Assembly (NCBI RefSeq): GCF_034555375.1
Contig: NZ_CP140706.1
Span: 2,967,001-3,031,000, forward strand
DNA length: 64,000 nucleotides
Origin: Pseudomonas sp. B33.4
GTDB lineage: Bacteria; Pseudomonadota; Gammaproteobacteria; Pseudomonadales; Pseudomonadaceae
Direction of reading: 5' to 3'
Position numbers and translations under genes: made by a program. Below, one piece after another: positions 27,147-34,916 of the stretch. Under the pieces are notes generated by a model. The model ran no database searches, was not told where the DNA came from, and saw nothing but the letters and a program-made list of their open reading frames with translations. The stretch's first letter is position 1; every line of letters starts with the position of its first letter.

Positions 27147-28334
27147 ATGCGCTATTCAGCCTTGACCCAACGAATCGCCGGCGAAGGAGCCGCCGCCTGG
27201 CAGATTCACGACCGAGCGCTGGAGTTGCGCGCCGAGGGTGTCGATATCCTGCTGCTGAGCGTGGGCGATCCGGATTTCGATACACCGCTGCCCATTGTCC
27301 ACGGCGCGATCGACAGCTTGCTGGCCGGCGATACCCATTATTCCGAAGTGCGTGGTCGTTTGGCGTTACGCAAGCTGATTGCCGAGCGCCATCGTCGACA
27401 CAGCGGGCAAGCGGTCGATGCCGACCATGTGATCGTCATGCCTGGCGCGCAATGCGCGGTGTATTCGGTGGCGCAATGTCTGCTGGATCCGGGCGATGAG
27501 GTGATCGTCGCCGAACCGATGTATGTCACCTACGAAGGCGTGTTTGGCGCTTGCGGGGCGACAGTGGTGCCGGTGCCGGTGCGCCCGGAAAACGGTTTTC
27601 GTGTCGATCCGGGCGATGTTGCTGCGCGCATCACACGGAAAACCCGCGCCATGCTGCTTAACAGTCCAAACAACCCCAGCGGCGCGAGCCTGTCACTGCT
27701 GATCTGGCAGGAACTGGCGGCGCTGTGCGTACGGCATGACTTGTGGCTGATCAGCGACGAGGTCTACAGCGAGCTGCTCTACGAAGGTCAGCACGTCAGT
27801 CCGGCGAGTTTGCCGGGTATGGCCGAACGCACGGCGACGATCAACAGCCTGTCGAAATCCCACGCCATGACCGGCTGGCGTATCGGCTGGATGATCGGGC
27901 CGAAATCGCTGGCCGAGCATTTGGTCAATTTGTCGTTGAGCATGTTGTTCGGGTTGCCGGATTTTGTGCAGAAAGCTGCGCAGATTGCGTTGGAAAGCGA
28001 TTTGCCGGAAGTGACGCAGATGCGCGAGGAGTATCGCCTGCGTCGGGATCTGGTTTGCGAACGTCTAAACGGTTGTCCGGGGTTGTACCCGATTCGCCCG
28101 GACGGCGGCATGTTCGTGATGGTCGATGTGCGCCAGACCGGGCTCGGTGCCCAGGCATTTGCCGAGCAGTTACTGGAGGGCTATGGCGTGTCGGTGCTGG
28201 CCGGTGAAGCGTTCGGGCCGAGTGCGGCGGGGCATATTCGCATTGGTTTGGTGCTGGACCGGGTGAAACTGGCGGATGCCTGTGCGCGGATTGCCTTGTG
28301 TGCGGCGCAGCTTTTACAGGCGCGTAGTGCCTGA
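27147..28334 (+). CDS. aruH: Arginine:pyruvate transaminase AruH
   Basis: AruH moves the amino group of L-arginine to pyruvate, giving 2-ketoarginine, the first step of the arginine transaminase route. The 395-residue sequence matches my recollection of P. aeruginosa AruH closely: start MRYS.. TQRIAG.GAAAW, LLLSVGDPDFDTP, HYSEVRG and the end AGHIRIGLVL. The fold-type I lysine for pyridoxal phosphate is in INSLSKSHAMTGWRIGW. GGAG lies seven bases before ATG 27147. The partner decarboxylase gene aruI is not alongside; a REP pair follows instead. Confidence 0.88.
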   Translation: MRYSALTQRIAGEGAAAWQIHDRALELRAEGVDILLLSVGDPDFDTPLPIVHGAIDSLLAGDTHYSEVRGRLALRKLIAERHRRHSGQAVDADHVIVMPGAQCAVYSVAQCLLDPGDEVIVAEPMYVTYEGVFGACGATVVPVPVRPENGFRVDPGDVAARITRKTRAMLLNSPNNPSGASLSLLIWQELAALCVRHDLWLISDEVYSELLYEGQHVSPASLPGMAERTATINSLSKSHAMTGWRIGWMIGPKSLAEHLVNLSLSMLFGLPDFVQKAAQIALESDLPEVTQMREEYRLRRDLVCERLNGCPGLYPIRPDGGMFVMVDVRQTGLGAQAFAEQLLEGYGVSVLAGEAFGPSAAGHIRIGLVLDRVKLADACARIALCAAQLLQARSA

Positions 28335-28357
28335 TGGTTTTGTGTTGCCTGTCCCGG

Positions 28358-28438
28358 CCTCTTCGCGAGCAGGCTCGCTCCCACATTGGTTTTGTGAGCA
28401 CTGAAGATCCAGTGTGGGAGCGAGCCTGCTCGCGAAGG
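28358..28438. repeat. REP pair after aruH
   Basis: CTTCGCGAGCAGGCTCGCTC... at 28358-28385 is inverted at 28413-28438 (TGTGGGAGCGAGCCTGCTCG...). It lies between the convergent aruH and kguD genes. Confidence 0.9.
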
Positions 28439-28461
28439 CGGCATTACAGCCACCGATTAAT

Positions 28462-29439
28462 TCAGCCCTGCCAGGCCGATGGATTCACCAGATTCGCCGG
28501 CTTCTCTCCCTTCAGCGCCGCCAACAGATTCTCCACCGCACAGCGCGCCATCGCCTCACGCGTCTCATGCGTCGCCGAACCCATATGCGGCGTCGCCACC
28601 ACATTGTTCAGCTGCAACAGCGGCGAATCATGATTCAGCGGTTCACGCTCAAACACATCCAGCCCCGCCGCACGAATCCGCTGATGACGCAGCGCATCGA
28701 TCATCGCCGCCTCATCGACTACTTTGCCCCGTGAGATATTGATGAAGATGCTTTCCGGGCGCATCAGCGCGAACTGCTCGGCGCCGATCAAGCCTTCGGT
28801 CTGCGCCGTCAACGGCAAGGTCAGGCAAATGAAATCGGCCTGCTTTAGCAGTTCTTCGAGGCTTTGGTATTGCGCATCGAATCGCGCCTCGACCGCCGGT
28901 TTGCGCGACTGGCTGTGATAGATCACGGGCATGCCGAAACCGAAATGCCCACGCTGCGCCAACGCTTCGCCGATGCGGCCCATACCGATAATCCCTAGCG
29001 TCTTGCCATGCACATCGGTGCCGAAATGCGCTGGGCCGATGTTGCGGCTCCATTGGCCGCTGCGCACCATTTTCGCCAGTTCGACCACACGCCGGGCAGC
29101 GGCGAGGATCAGCGCGAAACCGGTGTCAGCGGTGGTTTCGGTGAGTACGTCCGGGGTGTTGCTGAGCAGGATCTGGCGTTGGCTCAGGTAATCGATGTCG
29201 TAGTTGTCGACCCCCACCGAAACGCTGGCGATGGCTTCGAGTTGCGGCGCCAGATCGAGCAGCGCCGCGTCGAGTTTCAGGCTGGCGCCAAGCAAGCCGT
29301 GGGCACGGGGCAGGGCGTCGCGCAGTTGCATCAGACCGTCGGCGTCGAGGCTGTCGATCAGTGTCACCTCGCACTGTTCTTGCAAACGCGTCATCAGCGC
29401 GGGCGAAAGTTTCTTGTACAACACGACCTGTTTTTTCAT
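28462..29439 (-). CDS. kguD: 2-ketogluconate-6-phosphate reductase
   Basis: KguD reduces 2-keto-6-phosphogluconate to 6-phosphogluconate, completing the 2-ketogluconate route. The 325-residue protein from ATG 29439 (MKKQVVLYKKL) is a D-2-hydroxyacid dehydrogenase: NAD(P) site GIIGMGRIGEALAQRG, catalytic Arg in INISRGKVVDE, Glu in VFEREPLN and His in TPHMGSATHE. It is the last gene of kguE-K-T-D; the stop of kguT lies 13 bases upstream. Alone it could be called glyoxylate/hydroxypyruvate reductase, but the context decides. Confidence 0.92.
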   Translation of the reverse strand: MKKQVVLYKKLSPALMTRLQEQCEVTLIDSLDADGLMQLRDALPRAHGLLGASLKLDAALLDLAPQLEAIASVSVGVDNYDIDYLSQRQILLSNTPDVLTETTADTGFALILAAARRVVELAKMVRSGQWSRNIGPAHFGTDVHGKTLGIIGMGRIGEALAQRGHFGFGMPVIYHSQSRKPAVEARFDAQYQSLEELLKQADFICLTLPLTAQTEGLIGAEQFALMRPESIFINISRGKVVDEAAMIDALRHQRIRAAGLDVFEREPLNHDSPLLQLNNVVATPHMGSATHETREAMARCAVENLLAALKGEKPANLVNPSAWQG

Positions 29440-29452
29440 GGCAAAAGTCTCT

Positions 29453-30751
29453 TCAGGAATGCGCCGGCACGGTACGCGTGGCGACGGCTTTGGCGACGAC
29501 GCGATCACTGGCGCCGGGCTTGAGAAAAATCGTCAGCACCACTGATAGCAGCAACGCGCCACTCATCAGCAGATACGAAGCGCCGGGCGAACCGGTGGAG
29601 CTGTTCAAATAACCGACCAGATACGAGCCGCCGAACGAGCCGAGTGCTCCCATGCTGTTGATCAGCGCCATCGCGCCACCGGCAACGTTGGCCGGGAGAA
29701 TTTCCGGGACGATGGCAAAAAACGGCCCGTAAGGTGCGTACATGCAGGCGCCGGCAATCACCAGCAATGTGTACGACCACCAGAAGTGCTCGGCGCCCAG
29801 TGCGTAAGAGCCGTAGAACGCAATGGACGCGATCAGCAGCGGTGGCCAGACGAAGCGTTTGCGCTTCTGCAACTTGTCCGAACCCCACGACACCGCGAGC
29901 ATGCCGATCACCGCCGCCAGGTACGGCAGCGCCGACAGCCAACCGGCTTCGATCATGTCCATTTGCGCACCGGCCTTGAGAATCGACGGCAGCCACAGCA
30001 CAAAGCCGTAAACGCCGATGCTCCAGCAAAAAAACTGCAGCGCCAGAATGATTACCTTCGGCGAACGGAACGCCTCGGCGTAGTTCTTAACCGCTTTGAT
30101 GCCGACCTGTTCGGCGGCCAGTGCGCTTTCCAGATCCTGCTTCTCCTGAACACTCAGCCACTTGGCCTGGGCCGGACGATCGTCGGCCAGACGCCACCAG
30201 ATAAACGCCCACAGCACCGCCGGCAAGCCTTCGATGATGAACATCCAGCGCCAGCTGAAATGCTGCACCAGATACCCTGAAACCACTGACATCCACAGCA
30301 TCGTCACCGGGTTGCCGAGGATCAGAAACGTGTTCGCCCGCGAGCGTTCGGCGCGGGTGAACCAGTGGCACAGATACACCAGCATCGCCGGCATCACCGC
30401 GGCTTCGACCACGCCGAGCATGAAGCGGATGACGATCAGCCAATAGGCGTTGGAGACCACGCCGGTCAATGTAGCGAGGCCGCCCCAGAGAATCAGGCTG
30501 ACAAAAATCAGCTTCTTCACACTGTGCTTTTGCGCGTAGATCGCGCCGGGTACCTGGAAGAAAAAGTAACCGAGAAAGAACAGCGCGCCGAGCAGTGATG
30601 ACAGGCCCGGGGTGATCATCAGGTCGGCGGCCATGCCCGATGCGGCGGCGAAGCCGTAGTTGGCGCGATCGAGATACGCCAGGCTGTAGGTGATGAACAC
30701 AATCGGCATGATGTACCACCAGCGGCGGGTGGCGAGGGTTGCGGTTTTCAT
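29453..30751 (-). CDS. kguT: 2-ketogluconate MFS transporter
   Basis: The 432-residue inner-membrane symporter has 12 predicted helices and the ACS-family motif YSLAYLDRANYGFAAASGM. It should import 2-ketogluconate from the periplasm, where glucose is oxidised by Gcd and Gad. It lies between kguK and kguD in the order known from Pseudomonas. The start at 30751 gives MKTATLATRRWW with GGAGCAACACCC upstream. Regulation by PtxS through the operon promoter at 32643 is expected. Confidence 0.92.
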   Translation of the reverse strand: MKTATLATRRWWYIMPIVFITYSLAYLDRANYGFAAASGMAADLMITPGLSSLLGALFFLGYFFFQVPGAIYAQKHSVKKLIFVSLILWGGLATLTGVVSNAYWLIVIRFMLGVVEAAVMPAMLVYLCHWFTRAERSRANTFLILGNPVTMLWMSVVSGYLVQHFSWRWMFIIEGLPAVLWAFIWWRLADDRPAQAKWLSVQEKQDLESALAAEQVGIKAVKNYAEAFRSPKVIILALQFFCWSIGVYGFVLWLPSILKAGAQMDMIEAGWLSALPYLAAVIGMLAVSWGSDKLQKRKRFVWPPLLIASIAFYGSYALGAEHFWWSYTLLVIAGACMYAPYGPFFAIVPEILPANVAGGAMALINSMGALGSFGGSYLVGYLNSSTGSPGASYLLMSGALLLSVVLTIFLKPGASDRVVAKAVATRTVPAHS

Positions 30752-30810
30752 GGGTGTTGCTCCTGAGCTTGTTGTTTTTGTCGCAGCAGGTTCAATGAAT
30801 CGGTTGCCTG

Positions 30811-31854
30811 TCAGGGCCTCATCGCTGGCAAGCCAGCTCCCACAGGGATCTCGGGTATGTCAAAGATTGCATTGCCACCACCAACCCTTGTGGGAGCTGG
30901 CTTGCCAGCGATGGCGGCCTCAAATTCGCTGAAAAGTTCGGCCCGGGTCGGAAGGCCTTCCATATCCCCGCGACTCTGCACCGCCCGACTGCCAATCCAG
31001 TTCGCCCGCTGCACCGCCTCGGCAAAACTCTGCTGCTCCAGCAGGGCACTGATCATCCCCACCGCAAAACCATCACCGGCACCGACCGTATCGACGACAT
31101 TGGCCACCGGCACGCCGGCGACGAATCCCGACGCCAGATGCGTGCGGTAATAAGCCCCCTCCGGCCCCAGCTTGATCGCCACAGCTTCGGCACCTTGATC
31201 GAGATAAAACGCCGCAATGTCCGCCGGGTCTTCGAAACCGGTGAGCAAGCGGCCTTCACTCAACCCCGGCAACACCCAATGCGCGAGGGCGGCGAGGCGG
31301 TTGATCTCGCGGATCATTTCGCCCTCGCTGGTCCACAGGCTCGGGCGCAGATTGGGGTCGAACGACACACTGCGCCCGGCATTGCGCATGCGCGTCATCA
31401 GTTCAAAGGACATCTCCCGCGCCGAGGCCGAGAGCGCCGGAGGAATGCCAGTCGCATGCAGATGACGGGCGCTCAACAGGCTGGCCGTGATCGACTGCGG
31501 CGACAGAAAACTGGCCGCCGAACCGCGACGGAAATACTCGACCTGCGGGTCGCTGCCATCGTCATTGCGCGATTTGAACTGAAAACCGGTCGGGTGCTGC
31601 TTATCGACGTCGACGTGGCTGCAATCCAGACCTTCCTTGATCAAGGTCTCGACCACAAAACGCCCGAGCGAATCGTTGCCGACCCGGCTCAGCCACGCGA
31701 CATTGAAACCCAGACGCGACAGCCCGATCGCGACATTGCTGTCCGCGCCAGCAATGCGTTTGTGGAAGTGTTCGACCGCCGCCAGATCACCGGTCTGCTC
31801 GGCGACCAGCATCGCCATGGTTTCGCCGAACGAGAGAATATCGATCTCAGACAT
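30811..31854 (-). CDS. kguK: 2-ketogluconate kinase with REP-encoded C-terminal tail
   Basis: KguK phosphorylates 2-ketogluconate to 2-keto-6-phosphogluconate. The PfkB-family body starts [19 protein letters not shown] at 31854, with [15 protein letters not shown] [15 protein letters not shown] and the catalytic motif [13 protein letters not shown] near residue 260. The frame starts inside the end of kguE (8-base overlap), so translation is coupled. Oddity: from about residue 313 the coding sequence runs straight through a REP pair (30821-30912), giving a tail [15 protein letters not shown]... to [11 protein letters not shown] of about 33 residues that the family does not need. Confidence 0.92.
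   Translation of the reverse strand: MSEIDILSFGETMAMLVAEQTGDLAAVEHFHKRIAGADSNVAIGLSRLGFNVAWLSRVGNDSLGRFVVETLIKEGLDCSHVDVDKQHPTGFQFKSRNDDGSDPQVEYFRRGSAASFLSPQSITASLLSARHLHATGIPPALSASAREMSFELMTRMRNAGRSVSFDPNLRPSLWTSEGEMIREINRLAALAHWVLPGLSEGRLLTGFEDPADIAAFYLDQGAEAVAIKLGPEGAYYRTHLASGFVAGVPVANVVDTVGAGDGFAVGMISALLEQQSFAEAVQRANWIGSRAVQSRGDMEGLPTRAELFSEFEAAIAGKPAPTRVGGGNAIFDIPEIPVGAGLPAMRP
30821..30912. repeat. REP pair inside the 3' end of kguK
   Basis: ATCGCTGGCAAGCCAGCTCC (30821-30840, then CACA) is inverted at 30889-30912. It is a sequence variant of the REP family (core GGAGCTGGCTTGCCAGCGAT). It lies wholly within the last part of the kguK frame. Confidence 0.88.
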
Positions 31855-32629
31855 GAGCGGGCTCCAGACGGGATTGGCCGAGGCGGGCGAGGGCGGCGAC
31901 ATGCTCGGTGGTCAGTTGCACCAGGTCATCGCCCTGCAATGGGTATTCGGCCGCGCGCATAACGCCTTGGGCCATGTGCCGCAACAGTTGTTCCCACAGA
32001 TGCAGGTCACTGACGGCCGGCGGTACCGCGACCAGTTTGCCGTCGGCGCGACGGGCCACGGCTTTGCAGTGCACATAGCCGACATGCCGGCCGAGCAAGC
32101 GCGCGGCGCTGGTGGCAGACTGGTCCTGCCACTGCCAGTTGCCGATGTCGAAGGTCATCCTGATCGGCAGGTTGTGCTGCTCGACGGCTGCGAAGAAACG
32201 CTGAAATGGCTCGATGCGCCCGCCGTGCAAGGTCTGGTCGTTTTCCACCAGCAACTGCACCGGGCTGTGTTTCAAGCGCTCGGCCAGGGCCTGCAGATCA
32301 TTGTTGTCGGTGAAGTAGCCGAGGGAGACTTTCAGCCATTTCGAACCGAACGCTTCGGCCTGTAGCAGCGCTGTGATCAATTCGGGATTCGGTTGTGGCT
32401 GACCGGCCAGCCACAGTTCGGTGGGCGAGGAATAGATGCTGAGCAGGCCCTGCGCCTGGGTGGCCTGAGCCAATTGCGCAGGGTCTTCACGCGTCAGCAG
32501 CTCTTCGCGCCACTCAATGCGGTTGGCCCCGGCCGCAGCCAGAACATCGATGAAAGCATCCTGCCCGCGCTGGCGCACAAGCTCGGCGCCGTAGCTGGAC
32601 AAACTGATGGAAACGGCGGGTTTATTCAT
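31847..32629 (-). CDS. kguE: KguE, sugar-phosphate isomerase/epimerase-like protein
   Basis: The 260-residue TIM-barrel protein is the first gene of the 2-ketogluconate operon. The AP-endonuclease-2/xylose-isomerase-like fold is suggested by [21 protein letters not shown] and [11 protein letters not shown], with Glu, Asp and His residues placed as in metal-dependent sugar isomerases. Its exact reaction in 2-ketogluconate use is not settled. The start at 32629 lies 14 bases from a PtxS operator at 32643-32656. Confidence 0.9.
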   Translation of the reverse strand: MNKPAVSISLSSYGAELVRQRGQDAFIDVLAAAGANRIEWREELLTREDPAQLAQATQAQGLLSIYSSPTELWLAGQPQPNPELITALLQAEAFGSKWLKVSLGYFTDNNDLQALAERLKHSPVQLLVENDQTLHGGRIEPFQRFFAAVEQHNLPIRMTFDIGNWQWQDQSATSAARLLGRHVGYVHCKAVARRADGKLVAVPPAVSDLHLWEQLLRHMAQGVMRAAEYPLQGDDLVQLTTEHVAALARLGQSRLEPAHV

Positions 32630-32642
32630 TGTTATTGACCTC

Positions 32643-32656
32643 TGAAACCGGTTTCA
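32643..32656. promoter_or_regulatory. PtxS operator of the kgu operon
   Basis: The perfect 14-bp palindrome TGAAACCGGTTTCA is the published PtxS recognition sequence. It sits directly upstream of kguE, where bound PtxS would block transcription until 2-ketogluconate releases it. Confidence 0.93.
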
Positions 32657-32700
32657 TTTTTGTTCAAAAAAATATCAGATGTTTCTGTTTTGTCCTTCCG

Positions 32701-32777
32701 GACGCCTTCGCGAGCAGGCTCGCTCCCACATTTGGAACGCGGTCACCTGTGGGAGCGAGCCTGCTCGCGAAGGCGTC
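32701..32777. repeat. REP pair between kguE and ptxS
   Basis: GACGCCTTCGCGAGCAGGCT (start 32701) is inverted up to 32777, with an 18-base centre. It lies directly behind the ptxS stop. Confidence 0.9.
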
Positions 32778-32780
32778 AGA

Positions 32781-33809
32781 TCAGACACCGCCAACCTTGC
32801 GGGTCGACCCACGCTCCACGAGCACCGGCGCAAAATCCATCACCCGCGCCACCTCATCATCCCCACGCAAGCGCTTGAGCAGACACTCAAACGCCCGCGC
32901 ACCTATCTCTTGCGTCGGCTGGGCCAGCGCAGTAATCCCGCTACCCACCAACGGATACCAATCCAGATCATCCAGGGCAATCAGCCCGACATCCTCAAAC
33001 AACCGGCAGCCAATCTGGCGCAACGCAGTCGTAGCGGCGAGCGCCGCCACACCGTTGGCGCAAAACAACGCTTTTGGCCCGACACCGGGCGTGTTTAAAA
33101 AGGTTTGCAGTTGCGCGCGCAGATCATCGCCGGTTTCCAGCACCGTCCCAGTCAGCGCCGAACGCTGGGCAATCTGTGCCTGAAAACTGCTGACTCGCTC
33201 GATCCGCGAACTGGTGCCGTCATACGGTTCAGTCACCAGCACCAGATCCCGATAACCGCGCTGCTCCAGATGCGTGATCGCCATCTCCACGGCTTGCGGG
33301 TTATTCAGCCCGACCATGTCGCTGTCGAGACCGTCGACCTTGCGATCCACCAGCACCAGCGGCATCTCGCGGCGCAGCTCGTGCAGTTCGTCAAGGTGAT
33401 GGCCCAGCGTATTCACGATAAGCCCTTCGATATTGTACGAGCGCAATAGCGCAAGGTGCTGGCGTTCCTGCTCGTCATCGCGGTCGGTGTTGCACACCAC
33501 CAGGCTGTAACCGTGCGCACGGCAGGCGGTTTCCACCCCGTGCATTACAGCAATCGAATAAGGATTGCGAATATCGGCCACCAGCATGCCGATCAGGCGC
33601 GTACGCCCGCGTTTCAGACCTCGGGCCATTTGGTTAGGGCGATAGCCGAGTTCGGCAATGGCTTGCTCGATGCGCAGGGCAATGGCATCGGAGAGCAGAG
33701 CGCGGTCATCGCCGATGAAGCGCGAGACGCTGGCCTTGGACACGCCGGCGCGCTCGGCGACGTCGAGCATGGTCACGCGGCTGCGCTGGGCGGTTAAGAA
33801 GTCGTTCAT
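32781..33809 (-). CDS. ptxS: PtxS, LacI-family repressor of 2-ketogluconate genes
   Basis: The 342-residue repressor has the LacI helix-turn-helix at its start (RVTMLDVAERAGVSKASVSRFI) and a periplasmic-binding-protein-like effector domain (LIGMLVADIRNPYSIAVMHGVE). PtxS binds 2-ketogluconate and leaves its operator. Two exact operators flank the gene: 33839-33852 before its own start and 32643-32656 before kguE. It therefore represses itself and the operon. The gene sits directly upstream of kguE in the same orientation, as in other pseudomonads. Confidence 0.95.
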   Translation of the reverse strand: MNDFLTAQRSRVTMLDVAERAGVSKASVSRFIGDDRALLSDAIALRIEQAIAELGYRPNQMARGLKRGRTRLIGMLVADIRNPYSIAVMHGVETACRAHGYSLVVCNTDRDDEQERQHLALLRSYNIEGLIVNTLGHHLDELHELRREMPLVLVDRKVDGLDSDMVGLNNPQAVEMAITHLEQRGYRDLVLVTEPYDGTSSRIERVSSFQAQIAQRSALTGTVLETGDDLRAQLQTFLNTPGVGPKALFCANGVAALAATTALRQIGCRLFEDVGLIALDDLDWYPLVGSGITALAQPTQEIGARAFECLLKRLRGDDEVARVMDFAPVLVERGSTRKVGGV

Positions 33810-33838
33810 TAATGAACCTTGTTGTTATAGAAATGCGC

Positions 33839-33852
33839 TGAAACCGGTTTCA
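33839..33852. promoter_or_regulatory. PtxS operator before ptxS
   Basis: A second exact copy of TGAAACCGGTTTCA lies 30 bases upstream of the ptxS start, indicating autoregulation. Confidence 0.93.
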
Positions 33853-33928
33853 GGAGATCCGATTTGCAGGAAAGTCGTCAAGCGATTTTATTTGCAGATA
33901 GGGCGATATTCCGACCGGCGGTCGAAAT

Positions 33929-33974
33929 ACCTGTCAGATATGACAGTAGGCAAGAAGTCTGACAAGACGTTTAA
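33929..33974 (+). promoter_or_regulatory. lux-box-like dyad and -10 element before the accessory cassette
   Basis: CTGTCA GATA TGACAG (33931-33946) is a perfect 6+6 dyad with the CT-N12-AG layout of LuxR-family binding sites. Counting a 20-base box (33929-33948), a good -10 element TTTAAT (33969-33974) follows after exactly 20 bases, placing the box near -42 as in LuxR-activated promoters. The first cassette gene starts at 34026. The same dyad is at 40053-40068. Which regulator binds is inference; no luxR gene is in the window. Confidence 0.55.
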
Positions 33975-34025
33975 TCGGACCGAGGCTTTTCATCAATTCC
34001 AATAGGCATCAAGGGGCTTTGACGT

Positions 34026-34829
34026 ATGTCTAACCGAGGGCCGCAAAACTTTAATCCACCGAGAGTCATCGGTGTAGAAGATGCCGATATTGACCCGGAC
34101 GGATATATCCCGCTGGATTTGTTACTGGCAGGAATCGACGTGGTCATTCCCCTGTGGCCCAGTTACGCAACGCTGCCTGATGATAGGGATATTTTAACGG
34201 TTTACTTTGATCAGCCAGGGCAGCCGCTGGTCAAGATCGAAAATACCTACACAGCAGCGGACATCCAGCCAGAATTTATTATTCCTATCGATGCGAGCTT
34301 TCTGAAGGTTAACGGCGTTGGTCAGTTGCGCTATGAGGTTTTGGATACTGCGGATCAACTCTCACGGTCAGATCCTCGCAATCTAACAATTGATCACACC
34401 CCCATTCCACGTGATCTCGATGAGCCGGATTGCCCCGATAAAGATTTCCATGGATATCTGAACTGCCACACAGATCCGCCTATATGGGAGGGCGTTAGAG
34501 TGTCTGTTCCTCCCTTGTCGGGATTCAAGGTTGGAGATCGAGTTGAGTTGCTTTGGCGAGGTTATCCAAGTTTGAACGGAAGTGATGTGGAGTACGTGAG
34601 GGCTCGTAAGAAAAGTATCCGTTCTCCACTGAGCGAGAATGATATAAAAGACGGATACTCGCTGGTGATCGAGCCTTATGACGTTCATATAAAACCCATG
34701 GTGAAGAATGCTTCAGCGGTCGTTCAGTATCGAATTTTTCGTGGCCGGAGACTTGTTGGGGTCTCCAAAGTCACAGTGGTTAAAATCGATCGAATAGTTG
34801 TTGGCGAGGAACTTCCATGCGGGCCGTAA
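34026..34829 (+). CDS. Uncharacterised beta-rich protein (267 aa), first cassette gene
   Basis: I do not recognise this protein by name. It is acidic, lacks a signal peptide or membrane helix, and looks built of Ig-like beta-sandwich modules: DRDILTVYFDQPGQPLVKIENTY, QLRYEVLDTADQLSRSDPRNL, then a second module (GVRVSVPPLSGFKVGDRVEL...VVQYRIFRGRRLVG). Similar patterns recur in the next gene. AAGGGG precedes the ATG. Base composition is more AT-rich than the flanks and codon use is less GC-ending, suggesting transfer. Expression is probably from the lux-box-like promoter at 33929. Confidence 0.8.
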   Translation: MSNRGPQNFNPPRVIGVEDADIDPDGYIPLDLLLAGIDVVIPLWPSYATLPDDRDILTVYFDQPGQPLVKIENTYTAADIQPEFIIPIDASFLKVNGVGQLRYEVLDTADQLSRSDPRNLTIDHTPIPRDLDEPDCPDKDFHGYLNCHTDPPIWEGVRVSVPPLSGFKVGDRVELLWRGYPSLNGSDVEYVRARKKSIRSPLSENDIKDGYSLVIEPYDVHIKPMVKNASAVVQYRIFRGRRLVGVSKVTVVKIDRIVVGEELPCGP

Positions 34830-34916
34830 AGTATGGAATGGCAGTGGTCAGTAATAAGCGCGTGATAACCAAGTGACTAGGAAATTTTCCTGATATGCAA
34901 ACGTATGGAGAGAATC

